Part shown: in pieces, positions 1-9,463 of the stretch
How the letters are laid out: the number at the start of each line of letters is the position of its first letter
How positions within the stretch are numbered: the stretch's first letter is position 1
Source: Blastocystis hominis
Lineage: Eukaryota > Sar > Bigyra > Opalinata > Blastocystidae
NCBI RefSeq assembly: GCF_000151665.1
Contig: NW_013171820.1
Span: 218,444-282,443, forward strand
Direction of reading: 5' to 3'
DNA length: 64,000 bases
The notes under the pieces: generated by a model
Databases searched by the model: none
Seen by the model: only the letters and a program-made list of their open reading frames with translations
What the model was told of the DNA's origin: nothing
Made by a program: the position numbers and the translations under genes

Positions 1-732
1 ACAAAGCGGAGTGGAAGTGCACACTACGGAAATATAACGAAGGTGTTCTACCTAACGGATGTATCTATATTCTTGTCGCTCCTTTCCCACGGATATACCC
101 TTTTTTCTGCACTTGGTATCGATATTGTTAACAATTACGCAGATACCCCAATACCATAAGCTAAAAGAGCAATCATTCCGATGTAATTTTTTGAGCAACT
201 ACTTGTTTTCTGTCCGTAAACGACCACAAAAAAAGAGAAGTGCGATTTCACATACTCATTGCTAAAAGCAAATATTATTGCTTTGCTACATAGTTTATTA
301 GTATCGTTGAGACGTAACACAGCCACATTTGATAAAACCCATTTCTACATCCAATTCGACTCTCCTCTTTTTCTGCTTTATTTTTATTTTCTATCCCATT
401 GCGTCAAACTCGACTATTTTGCATCACAAAAGAAACTAGTAAATAACAGTTCGCCTATCTGTACTGTATTTTAGTAGATACGCATGTATCACACTCTAAT
501 CTTCTAAAGCAATATAAACTATATGTGTATATGTAAGTATATACATATATATTTCTTGATGAATACTCCACCCTGGGGTAAAATCACCATCTTATTAATT
601 TAGCTAGCTTATTCAATTTACCCCCTTCTCTCCTCATTCCAAAATTCCCTGCTTTTTTGTCGTTCCTTTATTGAACAATTGCTCCATTCAAAAGAATAAC
701 CTTATTACTGTGGTTAATTGTTATAGAGTGAA
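1..732. other. Left-edge stretch without a convincing gene
   Basis: AT-rich and pyrimidine-rich on the + strand, with only short open frames. On the minus strand around 135-330 a short frame encodes a hydrophobic stretch (IGMIALLAYGIG) next to a possible 35-nt intron, so the 3' end of a small membrane-protein gene could lie here, but I could not assemble a consistent model. Positions 480-560 hold a TA-rich low-complexity run. The rest is probably the promoter and 5' flank of the eS6 gene. Confidence 0.3.
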
Positions 733-1597
733 ATGAAGGTGGGTATTTGCACTTGTAAACGCTCTTTCTTCTTCCTTTAAGAAGCATTGACTAATCTCTT
801 CGTAGCTGAACATTTGCTATCCCGCTCTCGGTTCTCAGAAGCCTATTGATATCGATGATGAGAACAAGCTGTACGAATTGTGTTTTGCTCGTTTATTGCT
901 AGCCGTTGTCTGATGGACAAGAGAATTAGCCAGGAGGTTGAGGGAGACCTTCTCGGAGATGAGTTCAAGGGCTACGTCTTCCGGTAGGGGTTTTGCGTGT
1001 ATTTGCTCATTTTTCAGCATCACTGGAGGAAACGATAAGCAGGGTTTCCCCATGAAGCAGGGAGTTCTCTGCAACTACCGTGTGCGTCTTCTGCTTGCCG
1101 ACGGCATGTCCTGCTACCGTGCTCGTCGCGACGTTGGTTCGGAATCTTCATTTCACGTCTAGGGTGAGCGTAAGCGCAAGTCCGTGCGTGGCTGCATCGT
1201 GGGTTCGGATATCTGCGTCCTGAACCTGATGATCGTGAAGAAGGGCGAGCAGGAGATTCCGGGTCTGACCGACGAGGCCTCCGCGAAGCCCCGCCGCCTG
1301 GGTCCCAAGCGTGCGAGCCACATCCGCCAGCTGTTCGGTCTGAGCAAGAAGGACGACGTCCGCAAGTTCGTGGTGCGCCGCCAGTTCGAGCACAATGGCC
1401 ACAAGCGCGACAAGGCGCCCAAGATCCAGCGTCTGGTGACCCACCTGCGTCTCTGCCACAAGCGTGCGAACGAGCGCGCCATGAAGCTGTCCCGCGAGAA
1501 CTCGCGCCAGGAGGCCGCTGCCTACAAGCAGCGCATGGAGCAGCTGAAGAAGGAGAAGAAGGAGGCCCGCTCCACCCGCAAGTCGCACCACGAATAA
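733..1597 (+). CDS. RPS6: Small-subunit ribosomal protein eS6
   Basis: Encodes eS6, a 40S ribosomal protein and in many eukaryotes the S6-kinase target. Five exons (733-738, 806-870, 903-983, 1018-1132, 1163-1597) join into 233 residues. The family signatures [49 protein letters not shown] and KAPKIQRLV are all present, and the C-terminus is Lys/Arg/Glu-rich. Introns are 67, 32, 34 and 30 nt. The first exon is only ATG-AAG, so the longest intron follows the start almost at once, as in the eS28 gene here. Codons are G/C-ending, typical of a highly expressed gene. The encoded stop is TAA and a TGTTTGTT element lies at 1644-1651. Identification is certain; the short intron 871-902 was chosen because it restores KLR..MDKR. 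Confidence 0.97.
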
Positions 1598-1643
1598 TAA
1601 GGCGATGGAAGGAAAACCACAGTAATGACTTGAGGTTGTCAAT

Positions 1644-1651
1644 TGTTTGTT
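1644..1651 (+). terminator. 3'-end motif TGTTTGTT of RPS6
   Basis: Exact TGTTTGTT 46 nt after the RPS6 stop codon. In Blastocystis this motif lies just downstream of the poly(A) site; here it is too distant to influence the stop codon. Confidence 0.6.
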
Positions 1652-1684
1652 TGACTAAACGCTCCAGAAGTGCCAAGTTACCAA

Positions 1685-2547
1685 ATGGCAGTAATCAAGA
1701 GTGACAAGGAGGTGTATGTTATTACATACGCCCACTTTGTTCTAATTGTGTGTTTTAGTTTACCTGGGATGCTAACGTCTAGTTGGTCATAGCAATCTAT
1801 TTCCAGCTGTATTTTGTTCGTTCTATGTTATTTGATATTGTTTTCAGCGGTGTTGTACTGTACGTGGGATCACAATTATTTTACGCCTTCAAAGATGGAA
1901 AGAGCATCATTGTGGATTTTGGAGATATCTCCGGTTCGCGTTATTCCTGATGTTCATCCATAGGAACCAGTTTGTGTCGGGTGAAAGAACACACGTATTC
2001 TCTGAGTGAACTTCAGCGTTTTCGAAACAAAGTTCAGGGAAAGAAACCTTGGTATCACTTTTCTGTGTCAAGTCTTCCTTCCGAGAGACATTCGCCTCGA
2101 AGTTCTACTCCAGATGTTAGAGGAATCAACGAGGACTCTTTTTCCTCCTCTTCGAGTGTGTCTTTCGAGCAAGCAGGTCACATTGCCTATGAAAGAATGA
2201 AAAGGGAGTTGCCAGAGCACTACTTTGATAGGCTGTTAGACGTATTGCCGAAAGATCGTCAAATTGGGAAAGTCGTTCGAGTTTTTAATCACTACGGTCA
2301 GATTCGGACAGTCGAGCCCGTACTTCGCATTTATGATTTTTTCTTTCATTTTCGTGACTGTATCATGGACGAAGAGGAGGCGATTCACGAGAATGACCGC
2401 GTTATATTTTCTCTTGCCATTCGTGACAAGCGTTTGTATGCAGTGGATGTGAAACATATTGCAAAAAGAACAATCTCTTCGCCGGACTTTAGTCGTTTGA
2501 TTATGCGACAGTCACAAGAGGCCGAAATTCCTCCTTTAGATCTTTAG
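1685..2547 (+). CDS. Protein with C-terminal cold-shock-like domain
   Basis: Proposed exons 1685-1711, 1759-1776, 1807-1933 and 1964-2547 give 251 residues. The first two junctions are less certain than the 30-nt intron 1934-1963. The C-terminal third reads GKVVRVFNHYGQI, then IYDFFFHFRD, then ENDRVIFSLA and YAVDVKHI. That order matches a cold-shock/OB fold: the aromatic RNP1-like strand, the FFHF RNP2-like strand, and the final AVDV strand. The middle is Ser-rich. The N-terminal third (VLYVGSQLFYAFKDGKSIIV) is not recognised. Likely a nucleic-acid-binding protein, but this is inference from domain shape. It ends with an encoded TAG, and an imperfect motif TGTTTGGT follows 12-13 nt later. Confidence 0.6.
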
Positions 2548-2707
2548 AGTGCATTGTTTGGTTGCACAAACAAGTTTTATTCCTTCTATTGATCGACCAT
2601 ACTCTTAATATATACATATAGATATATATGTATATAGATTCTAACTAAAAAATATCTAAATGATGATACGAATGCCACAATATATTATTATATAATCTTA
2701 TATTATA

Positions 2708-4285
2708 TTATCGTTTGGATTTGGTAATTGGCAATTCTCGCTTGTTCCTTCGAGCACAGCGAATGATCAATATTAGCAAACAGACAACAAAAACGGCTGC
2801 CACAATATACAGGATAGTATACATTGGCGTTGGCTGACAATACGAATCGGGAAGAGACCATTGCGGTTTGCCATCTACCAGCTCGCATCGTCTCGTTATT
2901 ACCCCATAATATCCCGATTTGGTGCAGTTGATTGACTGAGACTGGCCAACAGGCACAGACTCAAACTCGGCAGTCTTCTGACAATATGGAAGATGAATAG
3001 ACAAACTAATCGATGTCACTGCTGAAGAATCTTCATTTCTTCCCGTAATAAAGAATTCTGTTGCAGTCAAAAGTTCTGAACTACTTCCCGTGATTTCGCC
3101 TGTCATTGAATTGAAAACAATTCCAGTAGGTAGAGACGGACTTATCTCAAAGGATGTGATACGATTACGATAATGAGGCTTTCCAGAGGAAATTGTTTCA
3201 TTCTGATTTAGGGTATAGGTAGAGACAGGATACATAAAATCTTCTGGAGGAAGGGCACTGCATTCCTCATAGCTAACATTCCCCAGAATTCCATTAGTAC
3301 ATAAACGTTTTCCTTGCCCGGTGAAGTTAGGCAGACAAGGCTCGTACAAGTATTCCCCATCCTCAATAGTGACTAAACTCCCCGACGGACCGATTCGTCC
3401 AGAGCAAGGCGCTGCGGAGATTGTGATCTTAATGGTTGCTGTAGTCGAACCATAGCTATTTTCTGCTGTAACGGTGTAAAAGGTTTCCGCCTGAACCTCT
3501 TCGGCAACTCCAACAATCAAACCCTTGGCTGTTAAAGCCAACCCTGAAGGTAGCTGGGGAGAAATAGACCACGAACTGACGACATGATCCCATGTAGGAA
3601 CTAGTGAAACTGATTCATGTCGCAAACAATTGATTTCGCTAGGGGCATACTGCAAAGACGAGGGAGCGATTAAATGACACTGATCAGTATTCAGAGGACC
3701 AAACACACCATTTGTGCACAGTCTTGTTGAAGTTCCCTCATAGTCCTCGGGACAAGCCGAAGTACTCGTAGATATCTCGCCTGAAGCCACTCCAGAAAAC
3801 GAACCAAGTGCAGGACAAGGTAGAGCCACAACGGATATATTTAGAGTGGTCGTTAATTCATTGTCTCCATCATGAGCATGAATTGTGTACTCTTTCACCT
3901 CAGATTCAACCGTGGGCGTACCGCTGATCGTTCCATTTGCACTACTGAAGGACATCCCAGTAGGAAGCAACGGGTTTACAGAGAAATCGCTCAAAGCACC
4001 ATTAGCCTTGGGGAAAATGCCGCTAACGGATGCATTTAGGACAAGTACCACAGCTGATATTCCATATGACAAAACAGAAACGTGATGAATAACACAATTT
4101 GTTGTGTTCTCGTTAACATATTGACCATCTCTACAGAGAGCAAAACGGTAGCCTGTGTAGCCCTCCTCACAGGCAGCATAAGCAACTGATCCTTCCATCG
4201 TTACTTGGTACACATCGTCAGTACAAACTGAAAACGCAATTGCGAACAATGCTAAATATATAAGAATACAAAATGAGATTTTCAT
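2708..4285 (-). CDS. Type I surface protein of alternating sushi-like and He_PIG repeats
   Basis: One long exon of about 525 residues. Translation probably starts at the methionine at 4285, which opens a signal peptide (MKISFCILIYLALFAIAFSV). The ectodomain alternates four Cys modules (C..CP/E..GY/F.G...R.C..G....C) with three modules carrying LPTGMSFSSANGTISGTP-like cores, the hallmark of the He_PIG putative-Ig fold. A single transmembrane helix near the C-terminus (YIVAAVFVVCLLILII) is followed by a short basic tail. This architecture suggests an adhesion or recognition protein at the cell surface; ligand unknown. It lacks introns, unusual for this window. The gene ends in AT-rich sequence without a clear TGTTTGTT. 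Confidence 0.7.
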   Translation of the reverse strand: MKISFCILIYLALFAIAFSVCTDDVYQVTMEGSVAYAACEEGYTGYRFALCRDGQYVNENTTNCVIHHVSVLSYGISAVVLVLNASVSGIFPKANGALSDFSVNPLLPTGMSFSSANGTISGTPTVESEVKEYTIHAHDGDNELTTTLNISVVALPCPALGSFSGVASGEISTSTSACPEDYEGTSTRLCTNGVFGPLNTDQCHLIAPSSLQYAPSEINCLRHESVSLVPTWDHVVSSWSISPQLPSGLALTAKGLIVGVAEEVQAETFYTVTAENSYGSTTATIKITISAAPCSGRIGPSGSLVTIEDGEYLYEPCLPNFTGQGKRLCTNGILGNVSYEECSALPPEDFMYPVSTYTLNQNETISSGKPHYRNRITSFEISPSLPTGIVFNSMTGEITGSSSELLTATEFFITGRNEDSSAVTSISLSIHLPYCQKTAEFESVPVGQSQSINCTKSGYYGVITRRCELVDGKPQWSLPDSYCQPTPMYTILYIVAAVFVVCLLILIIRCARRNKRELPITKSKR

Positions 4286-4461
4286 GTAGATTATTTTGTT
4301 GTGTCTCTGCTTTTCTGCTCTTGTTAACAAGTTGTAATATATCTTATAAGTGAGTTTGTACTACAGACTCTGAATGCTTCTCTTCTCAGTTGCGTAATTA
4401 CCCGCGGGAAATCCGAGCAAAGATCCCTCACTCTGAACCACATATTTTTCTTTTTATACGA

Positions 4462-5601
4462 ATGCTCGGGACTTCTTCAGTCGCTAAATCCTGTGCCTCT
4501 GTGCTTGCTCGTGGTATGGCTTCTAGTGTTAAGCCCTTCAACCGACTTGTGTTGGTGCGCCACGGAGAGTCCCAGTGGAACAAGGAGAACCGCTTCACTG
4601 GATGGTATGATGTTCCTCTGTCGGATAAGGGTATTCTCTGAAGAGGGTCAATGATCACTAGGTATTGAGGAGGCTCGTGAGGGTGGAAGACTCATTAAGG
4701 CCGAGGGTCTGGAGTTCGATGCTGCTTACACTTCTTGCTTGAAGCGTGCCATCAAGACCCTTTTCCTGTCCCTGGAGGAGGCTGACCAGCTCTGGATTCC
4801 GGTGACGAAGTGCTGGAGACTGAACGAGCGTCACTATGGAGCCTTGACTGGACTTAATAAGCAGGAGACTGTTGATAAGCACGGTATTGACCAGGTATGT
4901 AGTAGTAGTGACTTGTATTGGATAATGTGAATGAAATATACACATTGTGAAAGAGAAGAAGAAGAATGCTGAGACGTTTTTCGTACCTCAGCAATCGAAT
5001 TTCTTCTGTTGTGTCTTGTTTTGAAGTGGATTGCCAATGATTTTGTTTTGCATGTTAGTCTGAGGGCTTCAGCTCTTTGAAGACAATCACTCTATGAGGC
5101 ATCTTGTGTTGCTTAAAATGGAAGAAGATTTCAATACTAATCTTTGTTTTATAGGTTATGATCTGGAGACGAAGCTATGATATTCCTCCCCCAGCCGTGA
5201 CGACTGATTCTGAATACTACCCTGGAAATGATCGTCGCTATGCTGACATTCCGAAGAATGAGTTGCCCACTACCGAGTCCCTGAAGACGACCGCTGAGCG
5301 CTTCCTTCCCTATTGGAAGGAGGAGATCTTCCCTCGTGTGTTGAAGGGAGAGCGTCTGATCATTTCGGCTCATGGAAATTCTCTTCGTGCCCTGGTTATG
5401 TATCTGGACCAGATCAGCGAGAAGGACATTACCGGACTGAACATTCCTACTGCTTGCCCTCTCGTTTACGATTTTGATGAGAAGGGAAACATCATTCCTC
5501 ACCCTGATGCCATTGCTCCTCTTCGTGGTCATTATCTTGGTGATCAGGCTGCCATTCGTGCCAAGATCAACAAGGTGGCCAACCAGACGAAGAAGAAGTA
5601 A
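4462..5601 (+). CDS. Cofactor-dependent phosphoglycerate mutase, probably mitochondrial
   Basis: Interconverts 3- and 2-phosphoglycerate in glycolysis. Exons 4462-4630, 4662-4894 and 5155-5601 give 282 residues. Family motifs: [12 protein letters not shown] with the catalytic histidine, [32 protein letters not shown] and [10 protein letters not shown] with the second histidine. The roughly 28 residues before LVLVRHG are Ser/Ala/Arg-rich without acidic residues, which looks like a mitochondrial targeting peptide. Stramenopiles are known to place lower glycolysis in the mitochondrion, so this fits. Intron 1 is a standard 31 nt; intron 2 is 260 nt, a strong outlier. The start was taken at 4462 because upstream in-frame codons look like 5' UTR. 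Confidence 0.95.
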
Positions 5602-5605
5602 GTAG

Positions 5606-5636
5606 GCAGCAAGCAAGCAAGCAAGCAAGCAAGCAG
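5606..5636 (+). repeat. (CAAG)n microsatellite in the PGAM 3' flank
   Basis: About seven tandem copies of a 4-nt unit (AGCA/CAAG) directly after the phosphoglycerate mutase stop codon. Low complexity, no coding meaning seen. Confidence 0.85.
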
Positions 5637-5762
5637 TCTATGATCTATGTATTGCCTGTTTCAGCTTCTTCTTTTTCTCGATTCTATTCTTATTTTTAAA
5701 CTACAACAACACTAATTACTGTGTGTGTTATTCTTGCAAAGTGTGTTTGAGGAAAACATTCA

Positions 5763-6621
5763 TAGGAATCGATCTTTTGCCTCTTTCTCAACTCTTCTTC
5801 CATCGCATCGCATGTTTTCTACGTGTCACCACACCTCTCTTCTTTTCTCTCTCCACCTACCGTCATTATGTAATTCTTCATCTGTAGCTCCAGCGCTTGC
5901 TCTTTCAGAGAGTTCAATTTCTCATAACTGCGCTGTTGGTCGTTCATCCGCTTGCGATTAATCGCTTGCGTTTTCGCTTGCACCTCCTTTAAATCATTGT
6001 CAAAACTAGACTTCACAACGGCTACGCAATCCTACCTCTCCGCAATTGCATCTAATCCGTCATTGTGCTTTCTCCATGCGTTGCTTCCAAACTTTTCTAA
6101 CAGCTGAAGATTTTCCATTCTAGCGATCAAAGTTATACACAAATACAACTTCTCTTTCTGATATTCTAGCTGCATTTGAGCAATTTTAATACTCTTCTCC
6201 CAGGAAGCAGCATCAAGACCCGAAGCATCGGAGGGTTCTTCTAATGTATACTTGGTCACGTCAAATCCAGCGAGTGGCTTTTTCTCCCGAACACGTTCCC
6301 ACTCCTTCTAGGACGTAATACAGTGAAAAGGGTTCCCTACCTGAAGACCTGGATGTGAATCAAATTTTATTTCAGGCATAGGCCAATCCGCAAGATAATT
6401 TCGGGGAACGAATGATTTCATCTCCTACACCAGATAAGGGCGATTCTCAACATCCAATACTTCTTGAATGAGAGCATCTACTCGATCTTGCATTCCTGGC
6501 TCCTCATACTGTGCAATTACGAAATTTTCATAGAAACTACTTCTTTATCGACATATGCAAGGGAATCGATAATAATTCCCTGAGAGAGTTGTTCTGCGAG
6601 TGATAAATGAGTCCCCTCCAT
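5763..6621 (-). CDS. BCAS2: Pre-mRNA splicing factor SPF27 (BCAS2)
   Basis: SPF27 is a coiled-coil subunit of the Prp19/NineTeen complex that activates the spliceosome. The start is the ATG at 6621. Joining exons across introns of roughly 32, 36, 33, 27, 30 and 42 nt gives MEGTHLSLAEQL, then DALIQEEMKSF.PRNYL, then LLEKFGSNAWRKHNDGL, then a Gln/Lys-rich coiled coil (QAINRKRMNDQQRSYEKL) and LELQMKNY. That order and spacing match the family. The last exon has no encoded stop near the expected end: it runs to ..DSY-E with TA, four bases, then TGTTTTCC, so the tail could complete TA-A. The final intron (42 nt) and the exact end are the weakest parts. Confidence 0.85.
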
Positions 6622-6700
6622 AGAACAAAGCAAAGTGTGAGTATATCCTCACATTCTATATCCGTTTGATTTTACAAAAAGGTTCACATTTGTTTTTAGT

Positions 6701-8142
6701 ATGTCTACAAAGAGTTTTCATCCTTTCTTAACTTCCCAAAGACTGGTGTCACAAGACGATTATTACCCAAAGCGTGTAATTTCCAAGGAGTATCAACGTA
6801 TCAAGCGACCGACAAAGAGCAATGACGACGCGTATTCCGTGGACGTAAGCTTTTGTACCGGCTTTGATCTAGAATATTCTCATTTTCAACGATACCCATC
6901 TTCCTCTATCATTATCACGTCAGTATCCGTCACAGGACCACACCGAAATTCAATGTGGGGATAATTGCATCGTTTTAGGCATTTCTCCCGAACGTTATCA
7001 TGACTATCAGAAGCAACTAGAGCAGAGCACTGATTTACCAACGCTATTTTGGACTTGCAACCATATTATGAATACTTTCTGGGATGTTCTTGTTGACAAT
7101 ACTTCATGGCATGAGCTGAGTCGGCAGCAAGTCTGCAAGGACTTGATTCGCGAAGAAATCATTGCAAACGGAGCCACTTTTCATCAGGGAGATAACTCGT
7201 TCGCACTCAAACAGTTTCTTCTTCACTATGTCAGTTCTTCCTATTATATACCAATCTAGATTGATATTTTCAGCAGGGGCAAACTGGCATCTCTTGCCAT
7301 TTTACGCCATTTGCTGAGCTTTTTCTCAAGAACTGAGAGTAGTGTTACACTGTCTTCAATAAATAAGGATTAGGGAGATGTGTTTTCACTTGTTCGTGAC
7401 CTTCTCCCTTCGACCATTCTTGTCACTTCCGTGATGGCTTCCCATAATCCCATTTGCGTTTCCATTTCACAGAATGCGCATGTTTCTATTAATACATACA
7501 CTATACTGCGTATCACTCCTCAACAGTCTTCCTCCACTTTCCTTTCCTACTTAACGAAGCCATTGTTCTCCTTCTCCTCTTCGATTTCTGGATCCCTATC
7601 GTCCTATGACTGTGAGGAAGATTATGGCAATTCATTTATTATTTTGTAGTACCCAATTGAAACGAATGATCTAAAGGTGCTGTTTGCAATGCCAGATTTT
7701 TTACGCTACTGGAGATTTGCAAGGAATCGATATCCAGCGAAAACTATATCTGCGTGTAATGACGAACCGAAAATATCAGCACATCAAGAGAATCGAAAAA
7801 TGCTTTGATATTCCGAATTGTTCCTATGATGAGCCTTATTCCTCCAACCATCCTGTTTACTATGATATTGATTGTATTCAGCAAGATCTGCATCTCACGG
7901 TTTGTAACGATTATGACGAGGATGGACGTGAAATTCTTGTAGTAAATGTTACCGATTCTTTCTTCATATATAACTTCTAGGAAGTCGATAATATGAGACA
8001 AATCCATCCAAATATCGCGCCTGGTCATATCTTTGTATCTATCGGGGGTATTGCCCTTCAAGGAAGTCCTCACGAGACTCTCATTCGATTGATCCGGTCT
8101 ACGCCACGACCATGTACGATTCGCATGTGCTATTATTCTTAA
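6701..8142 (+). CDS. Unidentified multi-exon protein with C-terminal PDZ-like domain
   Basis: Starts MSTKSFHPFLTSQRL at 6701 and ends with an encoded TAA at 8140-8142; TGTTTGTT follows at 8207-8214. Four introns are clear, including 30-nt ones at about 7229 and 7346 and a 33-nt one at about 7948; a junction near 7610-7700 is unresolved. The last about 55 residues (PGHIFVSIGGIALQGSPHET, then LIRLIRSTPRPCTIRM) have the pattern of the second half of a PDZ domain: G.I..I.G..L.G..H...... I......P. The body has Trp/Phe-rich helical segments around residues 110-190 that I do not recognise. Possibly a scaffold protein; function unknown. Confidence 0.55.
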
Positions 8143-8206
8143 CTAACAACTATGTTTATTCTTATCATTATTTTTGAAGAACTCCTGGTTCGACTCAAAA
8201 CCAAAT

Positions 8207-8214
8207 TGTTTGTT
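8207..8214 (+). terminator. 3'-end motif TGTTTGTT for the 6701-8142 gene
   Basis: Exact TGTTTGTT 65 nt past the stop codon, in the orientation of the upstream gene. It lies inside the convergent intergenic gap of about 85 nt. Confidence 0.55.
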
Positions 8215-8227
8215 GTTCACAAAAATA

Positions 8228-8667
8228 TCAATACTCTGATACAAAACTAGCTAACTTGTCAAAATCTTCCAGATTGGCTACTCGTAGTCTTCTTTCTAAT
8301 CCCTTAACGTGAAATGGTAATAATCTTCCATACCGAATAAAACGAAGCACATAGTTCCGATCCTTCTTGTTCTCCACATGAATTGGAAAGAAGGCAACGC
8401 AGGTACGAATAAAACTCCTTTTTGTCATTCAATGCATTTGCATTTCCAGACTTGCCTTCCTCTAATACTTAGACCAAAGACAATCTCCCACGTATCGTGC
8501 TGTTTATCGCATTCTGTGTGTTTTCTGACACTTCCGACTGTTGTCGATATGTATTTGACTAGGAATCACACCTCTCTCTCCAAACGAACCCAAGCTTCAC
8601 TAATATAATCATTAGGTAATTTTACAGCATAATTTGATAGTAAATACTCGAAGTCTTTCGGATCCAT
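8228..8667 (-). CDS. Small unidentified protein
   Basis: Begins MDPKDFEYLLSNYAVKLPND at 8667. A probable 34-nt intron follows RLERE, and the final exon reads RNYVLRFIRYGRLLPFHVKG, then LEDFDKLASFVSEY and a TGA at 8228. A second intron between about 8430 and 8500 must exist because frames differ, but its ends could not be fixed. Roughly 110-130 residues, mostly helical, with no motif I recognise. It lies downstream of DSS1 on the same strand and converges on the PDZ-like gene. Confidence 0.45.
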
Positions 8668-8792
8668 TTCTTCCCAATAAAAAAGTATGGTGTGTTCCGA
8701 AGCGAGTATCAGTCTGTCTGTCTAGGGAATAAGGCTCTAACACCTCAGAACACGATATGTAACAAACACCAGTTTCAAGGGTACAAGATTAC

Positions 8793-9041
8793 TTAAGCAG
8801 TCTTTGCTTTGTCCAACTCAGCACGCAACTGTGTACAAAAGTCGTCATTCACGTTTGCAGAATCCCAGTTATCTTCCCAATGAATAGACAAAGAAAGGTT
8901 GGAAGAGCTGGTCATCCAATCTAAAAATCAACTCCCAAAAAGAAAACAACCATCCTTCTCAAATTCTTCAAATTCGTCGTCTTCTTCGGCACGCTCCAGG
9001 TTAAACGTTTCCTTATTTTCCGGCTTTTGATTTGTACTCAT
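8793..9041 (-). CDS. SEM1: 26S proteasome subunit DSS1/SEM1
   Basis: DSS1 is a tiny acidic, mostly disordered protein that joins the proteasome lid and other PCI complexes and binds ubiquitin. Exons 8951-9041 and 8793-8920, separated by an exact 30-nt intron (8921-8950), give 72 residues. The two hallmark acidic-aromatic patches are clear: [14 protein letters not shown] and [15 protein letters not shown], followed by the family C-terminal helix [11 protein letters not shown]. Length is normal for the family. Too short and split to be found without intron removal. TGTTTGTT lies at 8761-8768 on the minus strand. Confidence 0.93.
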
Positions 9042-9463
9042 TTTGGAATGGAATGAAATGAATGAATGAATGAAATTGAGAATGACTATGTTAATTCAGT
9101 GTTTTCGGATACTTTATTTGGTTGTGATGAGTTTATTATGGGTTTTTTTGTTTGACAGGTAATAGGTTCTTTTCACCGAAAACTAAGAAATGCCTATTTT
9201 GCATTAAAGTCGCACATATATGACCCAAATATGGAGTCTCAGGGATCAGTGTGTTTCATCAGAAAGTGTTTACACCTCCCTCCAATATATATTTTTTTAC
9301 TTTGTATTAACCTAGCTATCATGGGTCTGTGTCCACCTCTCTCATACATAATAGAGGATTACAATGGAAATACAATACAAGTTCTGCGGTGAATCGTGGA
9401 AAGGGGAAACGAGAAATGGAGAAGTTTTAGATTCATTTCATAATTTACCTTGAAAACTATCAG
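9042..9463. other. Divergent intergenic region between DSS1 and ALT
   Basis: About 420 nt with no credible coding sequence. It must hold the 5' flanks of both divergent genes. A short GAAT/GAAT run (9054-9073) and T-rich stretches are the only structure seen; no TATA box could be assigned with confidence. Confidence 0.4.

Noticed and set aside
4895..5154. C/D box snoRNA inside the long PGAM intron
   Set aside because: A CTGA-type D box can be found, but no proper C box (RTGATGA) with terminal stem pairing was seen.
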